A stretch of DNA of 64,000 nt, from the NCBI GenBank assembly GCA_022410635.1, contig JAJVDF010000464.1:999152-1063151 (forward strand), given 5' to 3'. This document shows, in pieces, positions 23,335-34,745 of the stretch (position 1 is the stretch's first letter; every line of letters begins with the position of its first letter). The DNA comes from Tretioscincus oriximinensis. Lineage: Eukaryota > Chordata > Lepidosauria > Squamata > Gymnophthalmidae. A program made the translations under genes and the position numbers. The notes under the pieces are model-generated. The model searched no databases and was not told where the DNA came from. It worked only from the letters and a program-made list of their open reading frames with translations.

Positions 23335-24050
23335 GACAAATGCTACTTCGGGAATACTGCCTGTTACCCCGTCTCCGAGGCAGTACAGTCAAGGAAGTGG
23401 TTTGTCAAATAAACTGATCCCACAAGGATTTCTTTTCACATGTAAATTTAAAATTAAAAAAAATTCCTCAACGTCATAGAAATCAGAGTATGGAAATTTC
23501 ACCCTGCAAAAAATGTGCTAACAGTCTCTTCCTGTACTCTCCATCCCCAGTGCAGGAAGTGGAAGGTTTTAAGAAACGGTGCCTGAGCTTGCCCAGTCAT
23601 CCTGGGTCTGACTCACACAGCTGACTTGCTTTCTCCACATTTTCTCCACCCACACGAGCATCGCTTGGATGACTGCAGTTTTCGGCAGCAGATATACAGG
23701 CTGAGTGTTCTGCCTCTTTCTTGCTTTTGTGGAACAAAGAGCTGAATGGGCTTTGCTTCTCCACTCCACTTCACCTTATAATTTAAGCAGAGAACGTGTC
23801 TTGCTTGGGCCTCCTATCCCCACAGGTAGTAGTGGGAGTTTTCCAGCTGGGAAACCTCAGCCCAGAGCAGGGGGGTGGCGGGATTGGGTGAGATAGGGTT
23901 ATGNCAGGGGGGTGGCCAAGGGTGTGGCAGCAGGGCTCTTGTAAATGTGGAATTCTTATGCTAATGTAGATTGTAGCAGGTCCTTCTTCCAAGATTCCTC
24001 CTACGTTGGGATTATCCATGGGACATATATTAATTGGCATTAATATATTT
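23335..24050. other. No gene recognised
   Basis: Unique-looking sequence with no exon or repeat that I can name. Confidence 0.4.
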
Positions 24051-24229
24051 AATGTAAAATATACTAGAATTGAACTTTGCTAGCCAAAGTGAGGCCTATA
24101 GGGAAATTTTGGAAAAAATCTCTGGTCAACCCAGCCCAGGAGTAAACAGGAGAGGCCAAATCCTCTCTTCCTGCCCTAAAGGCATATCTTATTCATGAAA
24201 CCTGGCCAGACTGAATAGATTGATTGGCA

Positions 24230-24700
24230 CCCATTGTGGCAAAGGCACTATCTTTGTTTGACCAGGCTGTGCACCTGGGCTGAAACCATCAGCCTGATAG
24301 TGGCCTGGAGGTAAACCATTTAGGACCATTAAGACTACTTCTCCTGTGGGTGAGTCACTGGGTTCCAGTAATTAGACTAATGGCATAGGCAAACAATGGC
24401 TTTAGAGGGTCCATCCTGTTTACCAACACCATACCATATTTGGCATTTCCTGACCAAGCTGCACCTCCTTGGGGAGGAGGGAACCACGTCACACAGGTGT
24501 CACAACCTGGGTCCGCCCTGACCCACGTGTGCTGTACCTGCCCCTTTTTGACATCATAATCTTTGATACACGCCTTCTGATTTGGGTCAATAAAAGATTG
24601 AACACGAGGGCATTCTGGAGGACTCCATGACCCATGGGCCTCCTGAAACTGCTTTCTGATCCAAGTCGTGTTGCCCGTGTGATTCCTGTTACACGTGTCT
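24230..24700 (+). mobile_element. Possible LTR (R/U5-like region)
   Basis: A GC-richer block with gtcaataaaagattg (polyadenylation signal at about 24588-24593), followed about 85 bp later by gattcctgttaca, which would suit an LTR end. I could not find a matching left end or a target duplication, so the limits are approximate and the class is open. Confidence 0.35.
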
Positions 24701-24719
24701 ACCTACTGCAGACCAAGCT

Positions 24720-26270
24720 NCCTTTGATTTCCGTAAGGCATCTAATAATGTGGAAAGCGAACCCCCGTTACTCCTAGAATAAGGTTCAATGCAGGAAGGA
24801 CTCCCAGCCTTTAGGGCTGATCTTTCTTCATTTCCAGCCACCGTCATTGCGCTGCTGTGACTCAGAGAAGCCTCTAGCCTGAGCTTGCCTGACCTCCTTC
24901 ATCCCATAACGCCCAGTCCTGGCAGCCTTTCTGCAATGTTCCTTTCAAAATTCTTTTTTGGTTGAACTGTCAGGAACAGTATCTGAGGCCTTTTGCACGC
25001 TAAGAAGCTTATCTGGTATGAAGCAAATAAGCATTGGAAANGATTGTCAAGAGCAAACACCACCACTCTTTGATCCAGATTCTTTTATTTTTAAAAGGTT
25101 GCTGAACATCAAAAAAAGGGGAAAATCGCATTAAAATATTATTTTGCCTCCTTATACCTGGTGAATTAGCAACATCCAAGTTGGATCTCCAAAGCTTTGG
25201 GTCTATATTTTGCATGCAGATGATTCAGGTTCAAATTCCAGGATTCCCATGGAAGGAGACAGTGAAAATATTTATATTCCGCTGCTACATTATGTTAATT
25301 CTTCTTTTATTCCAACTTGAGGACAAAATCATTTATAAAGTTGCTAAATTTTATCTTTTTTAGCGTCCAGATCTTGTAATATTCTACTTTCGAAAACCAA
25401 TGTATAGATCTGAATTGTTTTATACTAGTTGAAAACTAGTTTGCAGATGTGGGCTGTGGTCTGTCCTCTTCCCCATTTGCTTGACGTTTGGACACTGCTT
25501 ACACAATGCAAGCAGATGAAGAAGCTTGGCAACCTGGAGAGAAGTGAAGAAGTAGCTGTGCTAGTTTGAATTCATAATTTCTAATAACAGGGCTGCGTTT
25601 TTACTAGAAGAAAAAACGGGAAAAATGCTGTGTGACTTTGTGCTGGGCGCATGCAGTTTCCCTATAACCCACAGGGGGAGCACTTTCGCAATGCATCGAT
25701 TGCAAAACCATATGTTGCTGGAACGGAGTTTGTCCCAATTCGGGTTAACTGTACTCTGGCTATGGTTTGCCTGTAGTGGGAGTTCATCCATTTTGTTCTA
25801 ACCTCCGGGGAGGCACAGCAGTTTTTAAAGTTTTTTGGGTGAAGTTGGGTTCTAGTTTTGCACAAAATTAAATATCGGTATAAATTTTTTTGTAATTATG
25901 GATTTGCACAGAACTTAGGTACAATTTTTATAAAAAGGTGGAGTGGAGTACGGGAAGAGGACACTCCAAAAATTACACAAACAACATTGCTATTAACTCC
26001 AGAACTCAAAGCGAACGTGTGGGTGATAAAATGGAGTTGAAACAGAGCTGGAAACAGAAGAAAATGGCAATGGGAATCGAATTCACTTTGCAGTACTCAA
26101 AATTGCTTTTTTCACCTCTGTGAGGTTCCAACTAAGGACTCGTAGCACTTTAGAGCTAACAAGAAAAAGGTAGACACCATAGCATGAACTATCGTAGATA
26201 AATCTACCTCTTCAGATGCTGTGGCGAAATAGATTCGTCTACAAACGTCTATGCTTCCTACCTTTCTCAA
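24720..26270. other. No gene recognised
   Basis: Contains a relic arm of the GAGCCTTATTCTGG repeat near 24775-24800 (agaataaggttcaatgcagg). Nothing else was recognised. Confidence 0.4.
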
Positions 26271-26278
26271 TGACTGTT

Positions 26279-26418
26279 TTCCTGCTGAGCTGTATTCTGG
26301 GCTACATCTCAGAACACTAGCCTGCCATCTGCATGTTAATGTTATATTANAACAGTCCCCATGCTATAGTCTAGACTGGCATGTAGACAGAAGACCCCTG
26401 TTAGCTTAGAATAAGTTG
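26279..26418. mobile_element. Fold-back repeat, GAGCCTTATTCTGG family, diverged
   Basis: gctgagctgtattctgggct then acatctcagaaca on the left and agcttagaataagttg on the right, with tgccatctgcatg and ctggcatgtagac as inner arms. Confidence 0.55.
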
Positions 26419-26499
26419 TACAAGATTTCTTTGCTAGGAATTCAAGCCAGGTGGAAGATAGACAGGATGCTGGCCTTTAAGAAAATTTAAATTTTCCAT

Positions 26500-26860
26500 A
26501 GAATGCAAGGTTCTAAGGAAAATCACCAGGCGGACTTCTTAACCAAATGGGGTCCGTTTTTCCAAGCTGCCAGAACTGATCACTCTCTTCGTCCGAATGT
26601 TCTTTATTGTGCTTCCCTTTGTAATAAGAAACTTACACATTGGCTCTCGTTTTTGCCATCGAACTTATAACGTTGCTGAAGATCGATTGGATCCCCTTGG
26701 ATGCCAGGGNTCGGTCCCAGTTCAGATTCTGTATCATTCTATAGCCTTGACTGCTTCCAGTTACACACCACTTTATGTTATGATGGTAGTATCTCAATGT
26801 CTCTCATATTCTGTTAACTTTGCTGATTTATTTCAATAAAATTAAAAAAATTTTTTAAAA
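26500..26860 (+). mobile_element. Possible non-LTR retrotransposon 3' end
   Basis: An open frame of about 80 codons ends at a stop closely followed by caataaaattaaaaaaa and a long A-rich tract to 26925, as in a LINE tail. The coding part is not clearly assignable to L1, so the family is uncertain. Confidence 0.35.
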
Positions 26861-27244
26861 AAGAAGTAAAATAAAAGGAATTGAAAAAATAAAAAAAACT
26901 AAAAAAACTAAAAAAAAAAAAGAAAATTTAAATTTTGCCTAGACAATTTTAATTCCATGACTACTCATTGCATTCTAGAATTAGTAATCGGAACCGCATT
27001 AGTTGACTAATTCAGGGGCACATTCATTGTCAAAAGGGGAAGCAGAAGCTAGTCTTATTTCCCGTTACTGGGAAAACCGAACAGCCCGGTCATTTAGGAC
27101 AAATCAAGCATGTGCTGATGTTTCCCTCTAGTGGACAAGTTGGAACATTGATTATGGATTTTTAAATTTTTCTTCTGCTTCTGTAAACCAAATTAAATTT
27201 TCAGGAGACCAAAGACAAAAAGGAGACTGCCCAGTTAAAATCAG

Positions 27245-28325
27245 TTTGCATTCTTAAAATAAAGTGTGGGTTCTAAATCCAAATAGATCAACTCGAATAC
27301 CAAATGAATGCCCATGAAATCATGCTATCTCCAAAGAAAAACCTGTAGTATCACCTGCCCAGTCTGCATCAGTTGAATATGGAATAGCTTTTGAACAGCT
27401 AACTTTGATTTCATCTCCAGCATTCTTTTAAGGTTTCTTACTACCCTTTCTGCTGCAGTTCAGTCTTTTTGCATTGGTGCACTAACTTTTCCACTTAAAA
27501 TTCTAACTGCAGAAGCTATATCTGGTCTTGTCATCATAGTTAGATAAAGCAGCTTTCCTATTGCTATTCTTTACTGATGATTATTAGGTAAAGGTTCACG
27601 ATTTTCTTTATTCTTTTGGAAATCTGTTGTCATTGGTATAACAGCTGTCTTTGCATCATTTAAACCAAGTATTTCCATACAGTATATTTTAGTTTTGATT
27701 AAATACAAATCTTCCCTCTCAATTTGTATTCCTAAATAATAGGTTGCATTTTCTAATTCTTTTATTTCTATTTGTTTATTTATTTAAACACTTAACAATT
27801 TCCTTGAATTATCACTCATTCTCTGTAGCAACAATCAGATCATCTACATAAGTCAATACATAGGAAAAATGTCCCTCTTTATTCCTAGAATATAAGACTT
27901 GATCTGCCTCACCTTGTTTAAATCCTTGCTTGAGTAGCATTCCATTTCTTGTTCCATGTTCTTGCAGCTTGTCAAAGTCCATATAAACCTTTTCTCAGTT
28001 TGCAAACAAGATGTGCTTGTTTTTTTATTAACAAAACCTGGAGATTGCTATATCATTCTTCTGTAATTTCTCCACAGTAAAATGCAGTCTTGACTTTTAC
28101 TTGCATTTTTAGATGAAGCAATACTTAAGATCATCCTTTAGTAATGTATCTCACAATGGGCGCAGCGGTCTCATCAAAATCTCCATATATCTGAAGAAAT
28201 ATTTTGCTAGCAGTCTGTCTTTATATCTTTCTATATTTCCTTCAGCATCTTGCTTTGTTTTAAACATCCATTTATATCTAATTACTTTCTTGTTGGGTGA
28301 GTTGAATTTCTCATGGGTGACTGAT
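27245..28325 (-). mobile_element. Ty1/copia retrotransposon relic (RT to RNase H)
   Basis: Minus-strand translation, over several stops and frame changes, gives a KWMFKTKQDAEGNIERYK block (about 28240-28290), then EADQVLYSRNKEGHFSYV followed by LTYVDDLIVATENE (about 27825-27930), which holds the copia catalytic Y-V-D-D. Further on come a LYLTMMTRPDI-like segment and an AERVVRNLKRMLE-like segment. The order matches reverse transcriptase then RNase H of Copia elements. It is heavily decayed, with no LTR or integrase adjacent. Confidence 0.85.
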
Positions 28326-28329
28326 GCTT

Positions 28330-29070
28330 GGGAGTCCCTCTGGGTTTCTAGGAACCAGAAGACCCTGAAACATCAGCCACCTCTCCAGCCAAAAAGGGCC
28401 AGAGTAGACAGCTGATATTATTCAATGAAAGAACGGTGAACTGAGAGGATTCTAGCGGCTGGAGATCCTATGTCCAGTCCCCTCCTAGTCTCAAAATATG
28501 TCCCAATTTTCAACAGAGTGGAATGCTGCTGTGCAACATCAGTGCTGAGAAAAAAATTCTATTTTTATTATTTTGTGTGCTGTGCCCAGCAGCCTTCCAT
28601 GGTAGTTTGGAAATAACGCTTTGTGATTGGGTGTTTGAAAACTGGGTATCTTGGACCTCTGTATTTCCATCATGGCTGGGCTGCTTTAGGTCCTGAGCCT
28701 CCTATTTTTAAATAAAGCAAGCCTGACATCCTGTCATGTTGATGACTTGTGTCTTTCAGAGACTCCCATTTATTCAGCTGTGTTTTGTCAAGCACAGCCT
28801 TAGTAAAGATATGGAGCCAGAAGGGTGTCCCATTCAGTCATCAATTCGAAGAAGATTCACTTTTCTGGCTTGTAGAAGAAAAATAAAACAATATGCCTAG
28901 TCTAGGAGACAGAGCTTGAAGATATTGGGAGGTCTCTTTGTGATGCACCATTTCTTCAAAGTACACCCATACTGACAGCCTGAATGAAATAACCTAGCCA
29001 TGAAAAACTACTTGAACCTGTCCATTTATCATCTGGACCTACTTTAAGTTGGCTTCAAGCGGGNATAAGA
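28330..29070. other. No gene recognised
   Basis: May include the 5' part of the CR1 element that continues at 29713, but no CR1 codons could be read here with confidence. Confidence 0.35.
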
Positions 29071-29084
29071 CACTGCTGTGATTG

Positions 29085-29712
29085 TTTGTCAATATATTTA
29101 TTAATTATTGAAAAAAAGAGAAAAGAATTACAGAAAGGAAAAAAAGAATGATAGACCCNCCCTTCACCCACCCCCTTACATGGACACTGGAATGACAGTT
29201 TTAAGTACATAATAAGCTGTAGTGAATATCTAATAATTACATGATGGCGATGGCTAACACCGAAATCTATTAAANACTTTCAGTTTTTTACCCAGGTGTT
29301 CNTTGTCTTGATACCTTGGAGAAAGAGTCTTTTTCCCCGTATTACCTCCTGGGTAAAAAATTATACTAAATAGTCGTACCATGTGTCGATATTCCATTGT
29401 TGTTTATCCTTCCAGCCTTTCGCAAGAACTAAATGTGCAGCCCATATAGCCCTTTTAATAAAGTATAATACTTCATATTGAAAATTCCAGCCATTCAAAC
29501 TTGCCGTTACCCAAGATAGGTNATCTATTAAGAGGTTTATATTTATAATTATTTGGATCTCTCTTTCCACCTTCCTCCTGAATTGAATAATTTCCGGACA
29601 TTGGACCCCCATATGAAGGTACGTTCCCCTGTTGTTACGTAGATGCCAACAGCTTGGTGGTGTTCCTGTAATATGTGACAGTTGGGCAGGGGTCCTGTAC
29701 CAGCGGGTCAAA
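29085..29712 (-). mobile_element. L1-type LINE, 5'-truncated, inserted in a CR1 element
   Basis: Minus-strand frame at 29361-29711 carries RWYRTPAQLSHITG, then RGTYLHMGVQCPEI and AAHLVLAKGWKDKQQW, the L1 ORF2 C-terminal domain also seen at 12305 and 33428. The 3' UTR contains a C-rich stretch on the plus strand at about 29155-29180. The element is bracketed by actgctgtgattg at 29072-29084 and 29713-29725, a 13-bp target duplication. The first of the usual paired cysteine positions is altered (CWHLRNNRG in place of CWHGC). Confidence 0.8.
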
Positions 29713-30868
29713 ACTGCTGTGATTGATCAGGGAAATGCAGTAGATGTGGTATATTTTGACTTCAGTAAAGCTTCTGACAAAGTATCTCATTCCATCCTCA
29801 TTGAAAAAATGGTCAAGTATGGGATTGACAAAACAGCAGTTAGATGGATTCAAAACTGGCTTCGTAATCGTACTCAAAGAGTGGTAATAAATGGTTGCAC
29901 ATCCAATTGGAAGAATGTTTCAAGTGGGGAACTACAAGGGTCTGTCCTAGGCCCAGTGCTATTTAACATATTTATAAATGATCCAGATGAAGGAATTGAA
30001 GGAAAACTTATCAAATTTGCTGATGACACAAAGCTAGGTGGTGTTGCTAATACTAAACAAGATAGAGATAGGATTCAAAAAGATCTAGACAAGCTTGAAC
30101 AATGTGCTGAAACTAACAGAATGGTATTTAACAGAGAGAAATGTAAGATCCTACCTACATCTGGGCAAAAATAATAAAAACAGTACATATAGAATGGGAG
30201 GAATATGTCTGAGCAGCAGCACAGGTAAGAAGGACCTGGGTGTATTGGTAGATAACAGATTAAACATGAGTCAACAGTGTGAAGCAGCTGCAAAAAGGGC
30301 AAACACAGTCCTGGGGTGTATGAAGAGGAGCATAGAATCTTGCTCATGTGAAGTAATTAATCCTCTCTACAGTACTTGGAATCCTGTGTCAGCTCTGGGG
30401 ACCCCAATTTATAAAGGACATTGATAAACTAGAGCAAGTTTAAAAGAGAGTTACGAGGATGGTGAGTGGTCTGGAAACCATGAGGTCCTATGAGGAACGG
30501 TTAAAGGATCTGGGGATGTTTAGTCTGCAAAATAGAAGACTGAGTGCAGACTTGATAGCTGCCTACAAATACCTGAAGGGCTGTCACAGAGCAGAGGGAT
30601 CAGCCTTTTTCTCAATAGCACATGGAAGGACTAGAAACAATGGGATGAAACTGCAAGGGAGTAGATTTAGATTAGATATCTTAAAAAAACTTTCTAACAG
30701 TCAGGGTGATAAACCAAGGTAACAGTCTGCCACAGGAGGTGGTGAGTTTGCCTTCACTGGAAGTCTTCTTTCTGGGATGGTTTAATGAATCCTGCATTGA
30801 GCAGGGTGTTGGACACGATGACCCTGGAGATCCCTTCCAACTCTATAATTCTATAATTCTATGATACA
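29713..30868 (+). mobile_element. CR1 LINE, reverse transcriptase half, frameshifted
   Basis: Three frames join end to end. 29713-30174 holds VDVVYFDFSKASDKVSHS, LGPVLFNIFIND and KFADDTKLGGVAN, so the RT F-A-D-D catalytic motif is intact. A frameshift near 30150 leads to KDLGVLVDNRLNMSQQCE, and then to [16 protein letters not shown] (30459 on). The 3' end is gatcccttccaactctataa followed by repeated attctat units, the classical CR1 terminus. The usual V-P-Q-G motif reads E-L-Q-G. It is not functional. Confidence 0.93.
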
Positions 30869-30869
30869 T

Positions 30870-32080
30870 GTGTGAACTCTGGCGACTGTTTTGTGCAAGA
30901 ACATTAAAGGCCCTCTAAAGACCATCTGCAATACTCCAGTTTCACACTGAAGAGTCAGTACCATCAATGGTAAATCAAACCAACTGTGTTAATAGGAAAG
31001 TCATTGTATTTCACAGTAAGAACCAGCCAGCCTTGAGAAATCTACTTTAAAGAAGATACTTACAGCTTCCTAATTGCTATTTAAAGCAAGAGGGGGCCCT
31101 TTTTGTGCTTCCCAAGCCTGATCCATTCTCCAGGCAACAAATGCTAGAAGGTCTGAGCTGAGAAAGTTTTGTTCCACAAAAAGATTTCCCCAAAATGTTC
31201 AGAGTGTAGAATGAAAGAACCATAAGAACGCAGAATGTAGAATGTTGAGTAAGTCAGTTTGGACATGAACACCCACCCACAGGTTAACATGGACAACTGA
31301 TCGCTTGGCTGCATCTGCATGGTGTTTTGGGAAGACACAACAGCATCATAATGGCTTACTTGCTGCGCTTGCTTCTGCCCATAGCATTGTGGAAATGCTC
31401 AATGCTAAAGAACTCTGAAAGTGTTACCACACCGCTATGGCNGCCCTACATAAATAGTCTGAACAGCTCCACATGCATTCTCAAGATACTTTCAGTGGGA
31501 GCAGTCATTGTAGGAAATCCATTTCTATTGGTAGAGCCAAAGATTGACCATAGGTAGACTGACAAAAACCACACCATAAAGGAAACAGAGTTGAAGCCAG
31601 AAGTACTAGCCTCAATAAAGGCTATGTGCACACCTTGTTCGTAGTGCAATCAGGATGTCTTGGTTACAAGCACAAAGTGTTTTCCAGTAGTCGACCCGTA
31701 ATAAATGCCTTTTTNCCCCGGAATAAACTATTGCTCAGATGTTCAGGCATCGTTCTGGAGAACCCCCATATTCTAGCGAGAGTATGCGTGTGCACAGATT
31801 AGATGCGAGATNGTAAAACAATTGAGAATACAAGCAGTTGTTTCTATTGGCTGTTGTGAGTGAAAAAAAATTATCACACTGTACTGTGACGAGATCAGTG
31901 AGCAATGTTATGGAACTGGGGCATTGGTCGTGGAATAATACATGATTGCTATATTCTGGATTATAGCAATGTAGTGGGTTTTAAGTCGTGGTGTCACCTA
32001 GTTGTTCAGTTAGGTAAGGAAAATAAAATATCTAGCAATGAAACAGATTTAGGCTGAAGGCCTACGGTGAAGTTCGGATT
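30870..32080. other. No gene recognised
   Basis: A perfect small palindrome with attgctata / tatagcaat occurs at about 31948-31973. No exon or named repeat. Confidence 0.4.
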
Positions 32081-32088
32081 GTGATAAT

Positions 32089-32381
32089 TGTCATAAGTAT
32101 ATGACGTATATGTGTATATAGTTAAGTATTTTGACTATTAGCAAAAGCTGTTGATGTTTTGGAGAGAAAATCTCTGACTTTTGAATGTAACCAATGACTG
32201 AGCTGTATTTTGAGGGGGAAAAGCAGGAACCCAGTGATTGGTTGAAACGCTGTATAAATATAGCTGCTGTGACAGCAGGGAGTCACTGCAGACCTGACTA
32301 AGGGCCACATTATAGCTAAATAAACCACTTTCAGAGCTGAATCACTTGTCTGGCTGGTATTTTCAGTAGCAGGGGCTCACA
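32089..32381 (+). mobile_element. Solo LTR (TGTCATAA...CTCACA) with 5-bp target duplication
   Basis: The ends are TGTCATAAG and GGCTCACA, flanked by ataat at 32084-32088 and 32382-32386. Inside are a TATA-like gtataaatatagc near 32250 and a polyadenylation signal, ctaaataaacc, near 32318. The end cttgtctggctgg and the start tgtcataagtatatgac resemble the solo LTR at 54243, so both belong to one family. No internal region is attached. Confidence 0.82.
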
Positions 32382-32389
32382 ATAATACT

Positions 32390-33060
32390 TAACATGAGGA
32401 TGATTCCGCTCCACGTGTTAAAACGGTCAGTTGTCCCGGAATATCCTTTAGCTGATGTCTTGCACAATTGCTATGTCTGTAGCAGGGGAGGCAGGATTAN
32501 GCTAGGACAGTACAGAGCAGAATTGTTGGCTGACATACACAGTATCAACGTCCGGTCAGTCGCCTCACCGGTTCCATGTGGATTTAAAGGTATGTGTGAT
32601 GGCTGCATTGGGCAATTGTTTCTCACATTGTGGATTTTTAACATGTCGTATGATAAGGGTATTGTTAGGATGCCCATGTCTCTTTTGAGCTCCCACCCCA
32701 CAGTAAGTGCCCATAAAGTGGTAAGATAGCAGAGTGCCACACCCTTGTGAAAAGCATTCCTGTTTTCCCTCAGACCTAGTCTGGTAAACCAGGCTAGGGT
32801 GCCATTTTCTGAGTCTTACTCTAGATTACACTCCTGTGAGAACAGAGTGTCCTATTGAGGGGCCAGGAACTCAGTTGATCTGCACTACCATGTTGAAGGG
32901 AAGTTTCTATAGTTTCTTCCTCATGGGACAATGTCCCAAGTGAGAAGACAATATGCCCCTACTGCGGCTTCTTCCCAGAAGGAAGTTTGGCTAATCGCTT
33001 TTGTATTTGCCAGGGAAACTGAGTAGATTCACACGTGAGGGATGGATTAAGTTTCTATTT
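32390..33060. other. No gene recognised
   Basis: Starts just after the solo LTR. An open frame at 32394-32729 has no recognisable similarity and contains an ambiguous codon. Confidence 0.35.
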
Positions 33061-33192
33061 CCTAAGGCCCTGGTCACACCTTTCCTTTTAAATCTTCTTC
33101 AGTTCATCTTTAGTCCTGAAGAATGAGCTTCATCCTTTCCCCCCCTGAACCGTGACTAAAGATGGTTCAAATAGTGTGACCAGTGCTTTAGG
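33061..33192. mobile_element. Palindromic MITE (CCTAAGGCCCTGGTCACAC family)
   Basis: Terminal inverted repeats cctaaggccctggtcacac and the inverse of gtgtgaccagtgctttagg. Inner arms with atctttagtcctgaag and ctgaaccgtgactaaagat are also inverted. A related piece lies at 62100-62210. Superfamily not certain. Confidence 0.65.
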
Positions 33193-33423
33193 GTGTTTTA
33201 CATGCACTTCACCACTGAGTGGCAGGCTACTAAGCAATATCAATCAGAATGAATGAATTGCTTCTCTTTCTTCTCGTTTAACAGTGTTGTTCATACGGTG
33301 TCGAGATCATGGGGAAATTGCTAAGAAACTACTTGAAAATCTGTTGGGGGGGCCTTTCTACATTGAGACTTATTCTGGAGTATACCTTGGAAAAGGAACC
33401 TTCTATCTGTGTCCTGGTACAGA

Positions 33424-34205
33424 CTTTTTTTTTTTTTTACATTTTATTAAACAAAGCACAAAACAAAGGCATAACATTAAGATAACAAAACAAAAACAAG
33501 AACACTCCCTCCCCCCTCCCCCCAGGAACAGGCCCGTACTACTTTATAAGAGTCTTTGTTCGAGGAACATCATTATCGCTTCCTTCAACCGAGGATGTGC
33601 GGTGGGAGTAAGTCCATAGGCAATGAGCAGTCTCCACTTTCTGACCCATTGAAGGAGAGGTTGGATTCCAACAGTCAATAGTCTTTTTGATTGAAGTACA
33701 TCAAAGGATATAAATTCTATAATATAGCTCCACCATAAATCTAAAGTCCATAGCTGTTGATCTTTCCAACCTCGCACTAGGACTAGATGGCCCGCCAAGA
33801 TTGCATACTCAACAGATTAATTTCTAACTCACAGTTCATTGAATTTAATAATATCAACATCCATATTTCGGGACTGTCTCCTAGATCTACGTTGGTTATG
33901 TTTTTGATCTCCATTATAATTTTTCGCCTAAATTCCTTTATCAATGGGCACTCAGCCCACATATGCATATATATCCCCCGTATTCCACATCCATGCCAAC
34001 AGATCGAAGGGATTCCTTTATCAATGGGCACTCAGCCCACATATGCATATATATCCCCCGTATTCCACATCCATGCCAACAGATCGAAGGGATCCTGGCC
34101 ATATGCGCTAATTGACATGGGGTTCGACACCATTTTTTTATCATCAATTCCCTTTCCCTAATTCTAAGGTCTTTATAGACTAAGATTGCTTCCACACAAA
34201 AACTT
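33424..34205 (-). mobile_element. L1-type LINE 3' end with an 80-bp tandem duplication
   Basis: A poly-T run (the minus-strand A tail) at 33424-33439, then a C-rich block at 33506-33526, then reversed L1 ORF2 C-terminal codons: KKWCRTPCQLAHMARIPS, CWHGCGIRGIYMHMWAECP, and AGHLVLVRGWKDQQLW near the end. The zinc-knuckle region is duplicated: 33932-34011 and 34012-34091 are near-identical 80-bp units. 80 is not a multiple of three, so the frame breaks there. Confidence 0.85.
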
Positions 34206-34745
34206 GTAGCCCAGAATATAAGGATATTACTTGCCCCTGCCTGCGCTCCTCTCTGTTCATGCGCACCAGTCCTGGAGGCCTCCCAGCTACGATACTGCCG
34301 TCACACTAATGTGGCTTCTTTGTTCCCCCTCCTTGATTGGCTGCTGGGAGCGTGATTTTGCGTGACTTCGGCTGAGATCTTATTCCAGCAATATGGGAGA
34401 CCTCCGTGGCTGCGCCACGCAGGGGTTCCACCACAGGACCTGCTGTTTTAAGCTGTTTTATACTGTGGATGCAAGAGGTATATTGGACTCTGCAGACTCT
34501 ACTATGTTATATTGTTTACTTATTTCAGATGTTCACTCGTATTGATTAAATTANTTTTGCACTTTATATTTATATTTGCAGCCATATATCCGATCTTTAG
34601 GTGATACAGTATTTTCCTTGCATTTTTCCTTTGGTCTGTTGGCCTGCCTGCGTTTTTAAAAACGTTTCTGTGAATGGTATGTACAATGCTTTTTATTACG
34701 TAAATTGCTCATCGTTCTTCTTGTTCCACTACAATAAACAGGGGT
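34206..34745 (+). other. Presumed 5' region of the Harbinger element
   Basis: GC-richer DNA with tgattggctgctggg (inverted CCAAT) at about 34333, upstream of the Myb-like gene. An acceptor-like ctacaataaacag sits three bases before the gene's ATG context, so a noncoding first exon is possible. I could not define the left terminal inverted repeat. Confidence 0.4.

Noticed and set aside
29713..30174. Host gene with reverse-transcriptase similarity
   Set aside because: It is a frameshifted CR1 LINE with the usual CR1 3' terminus.
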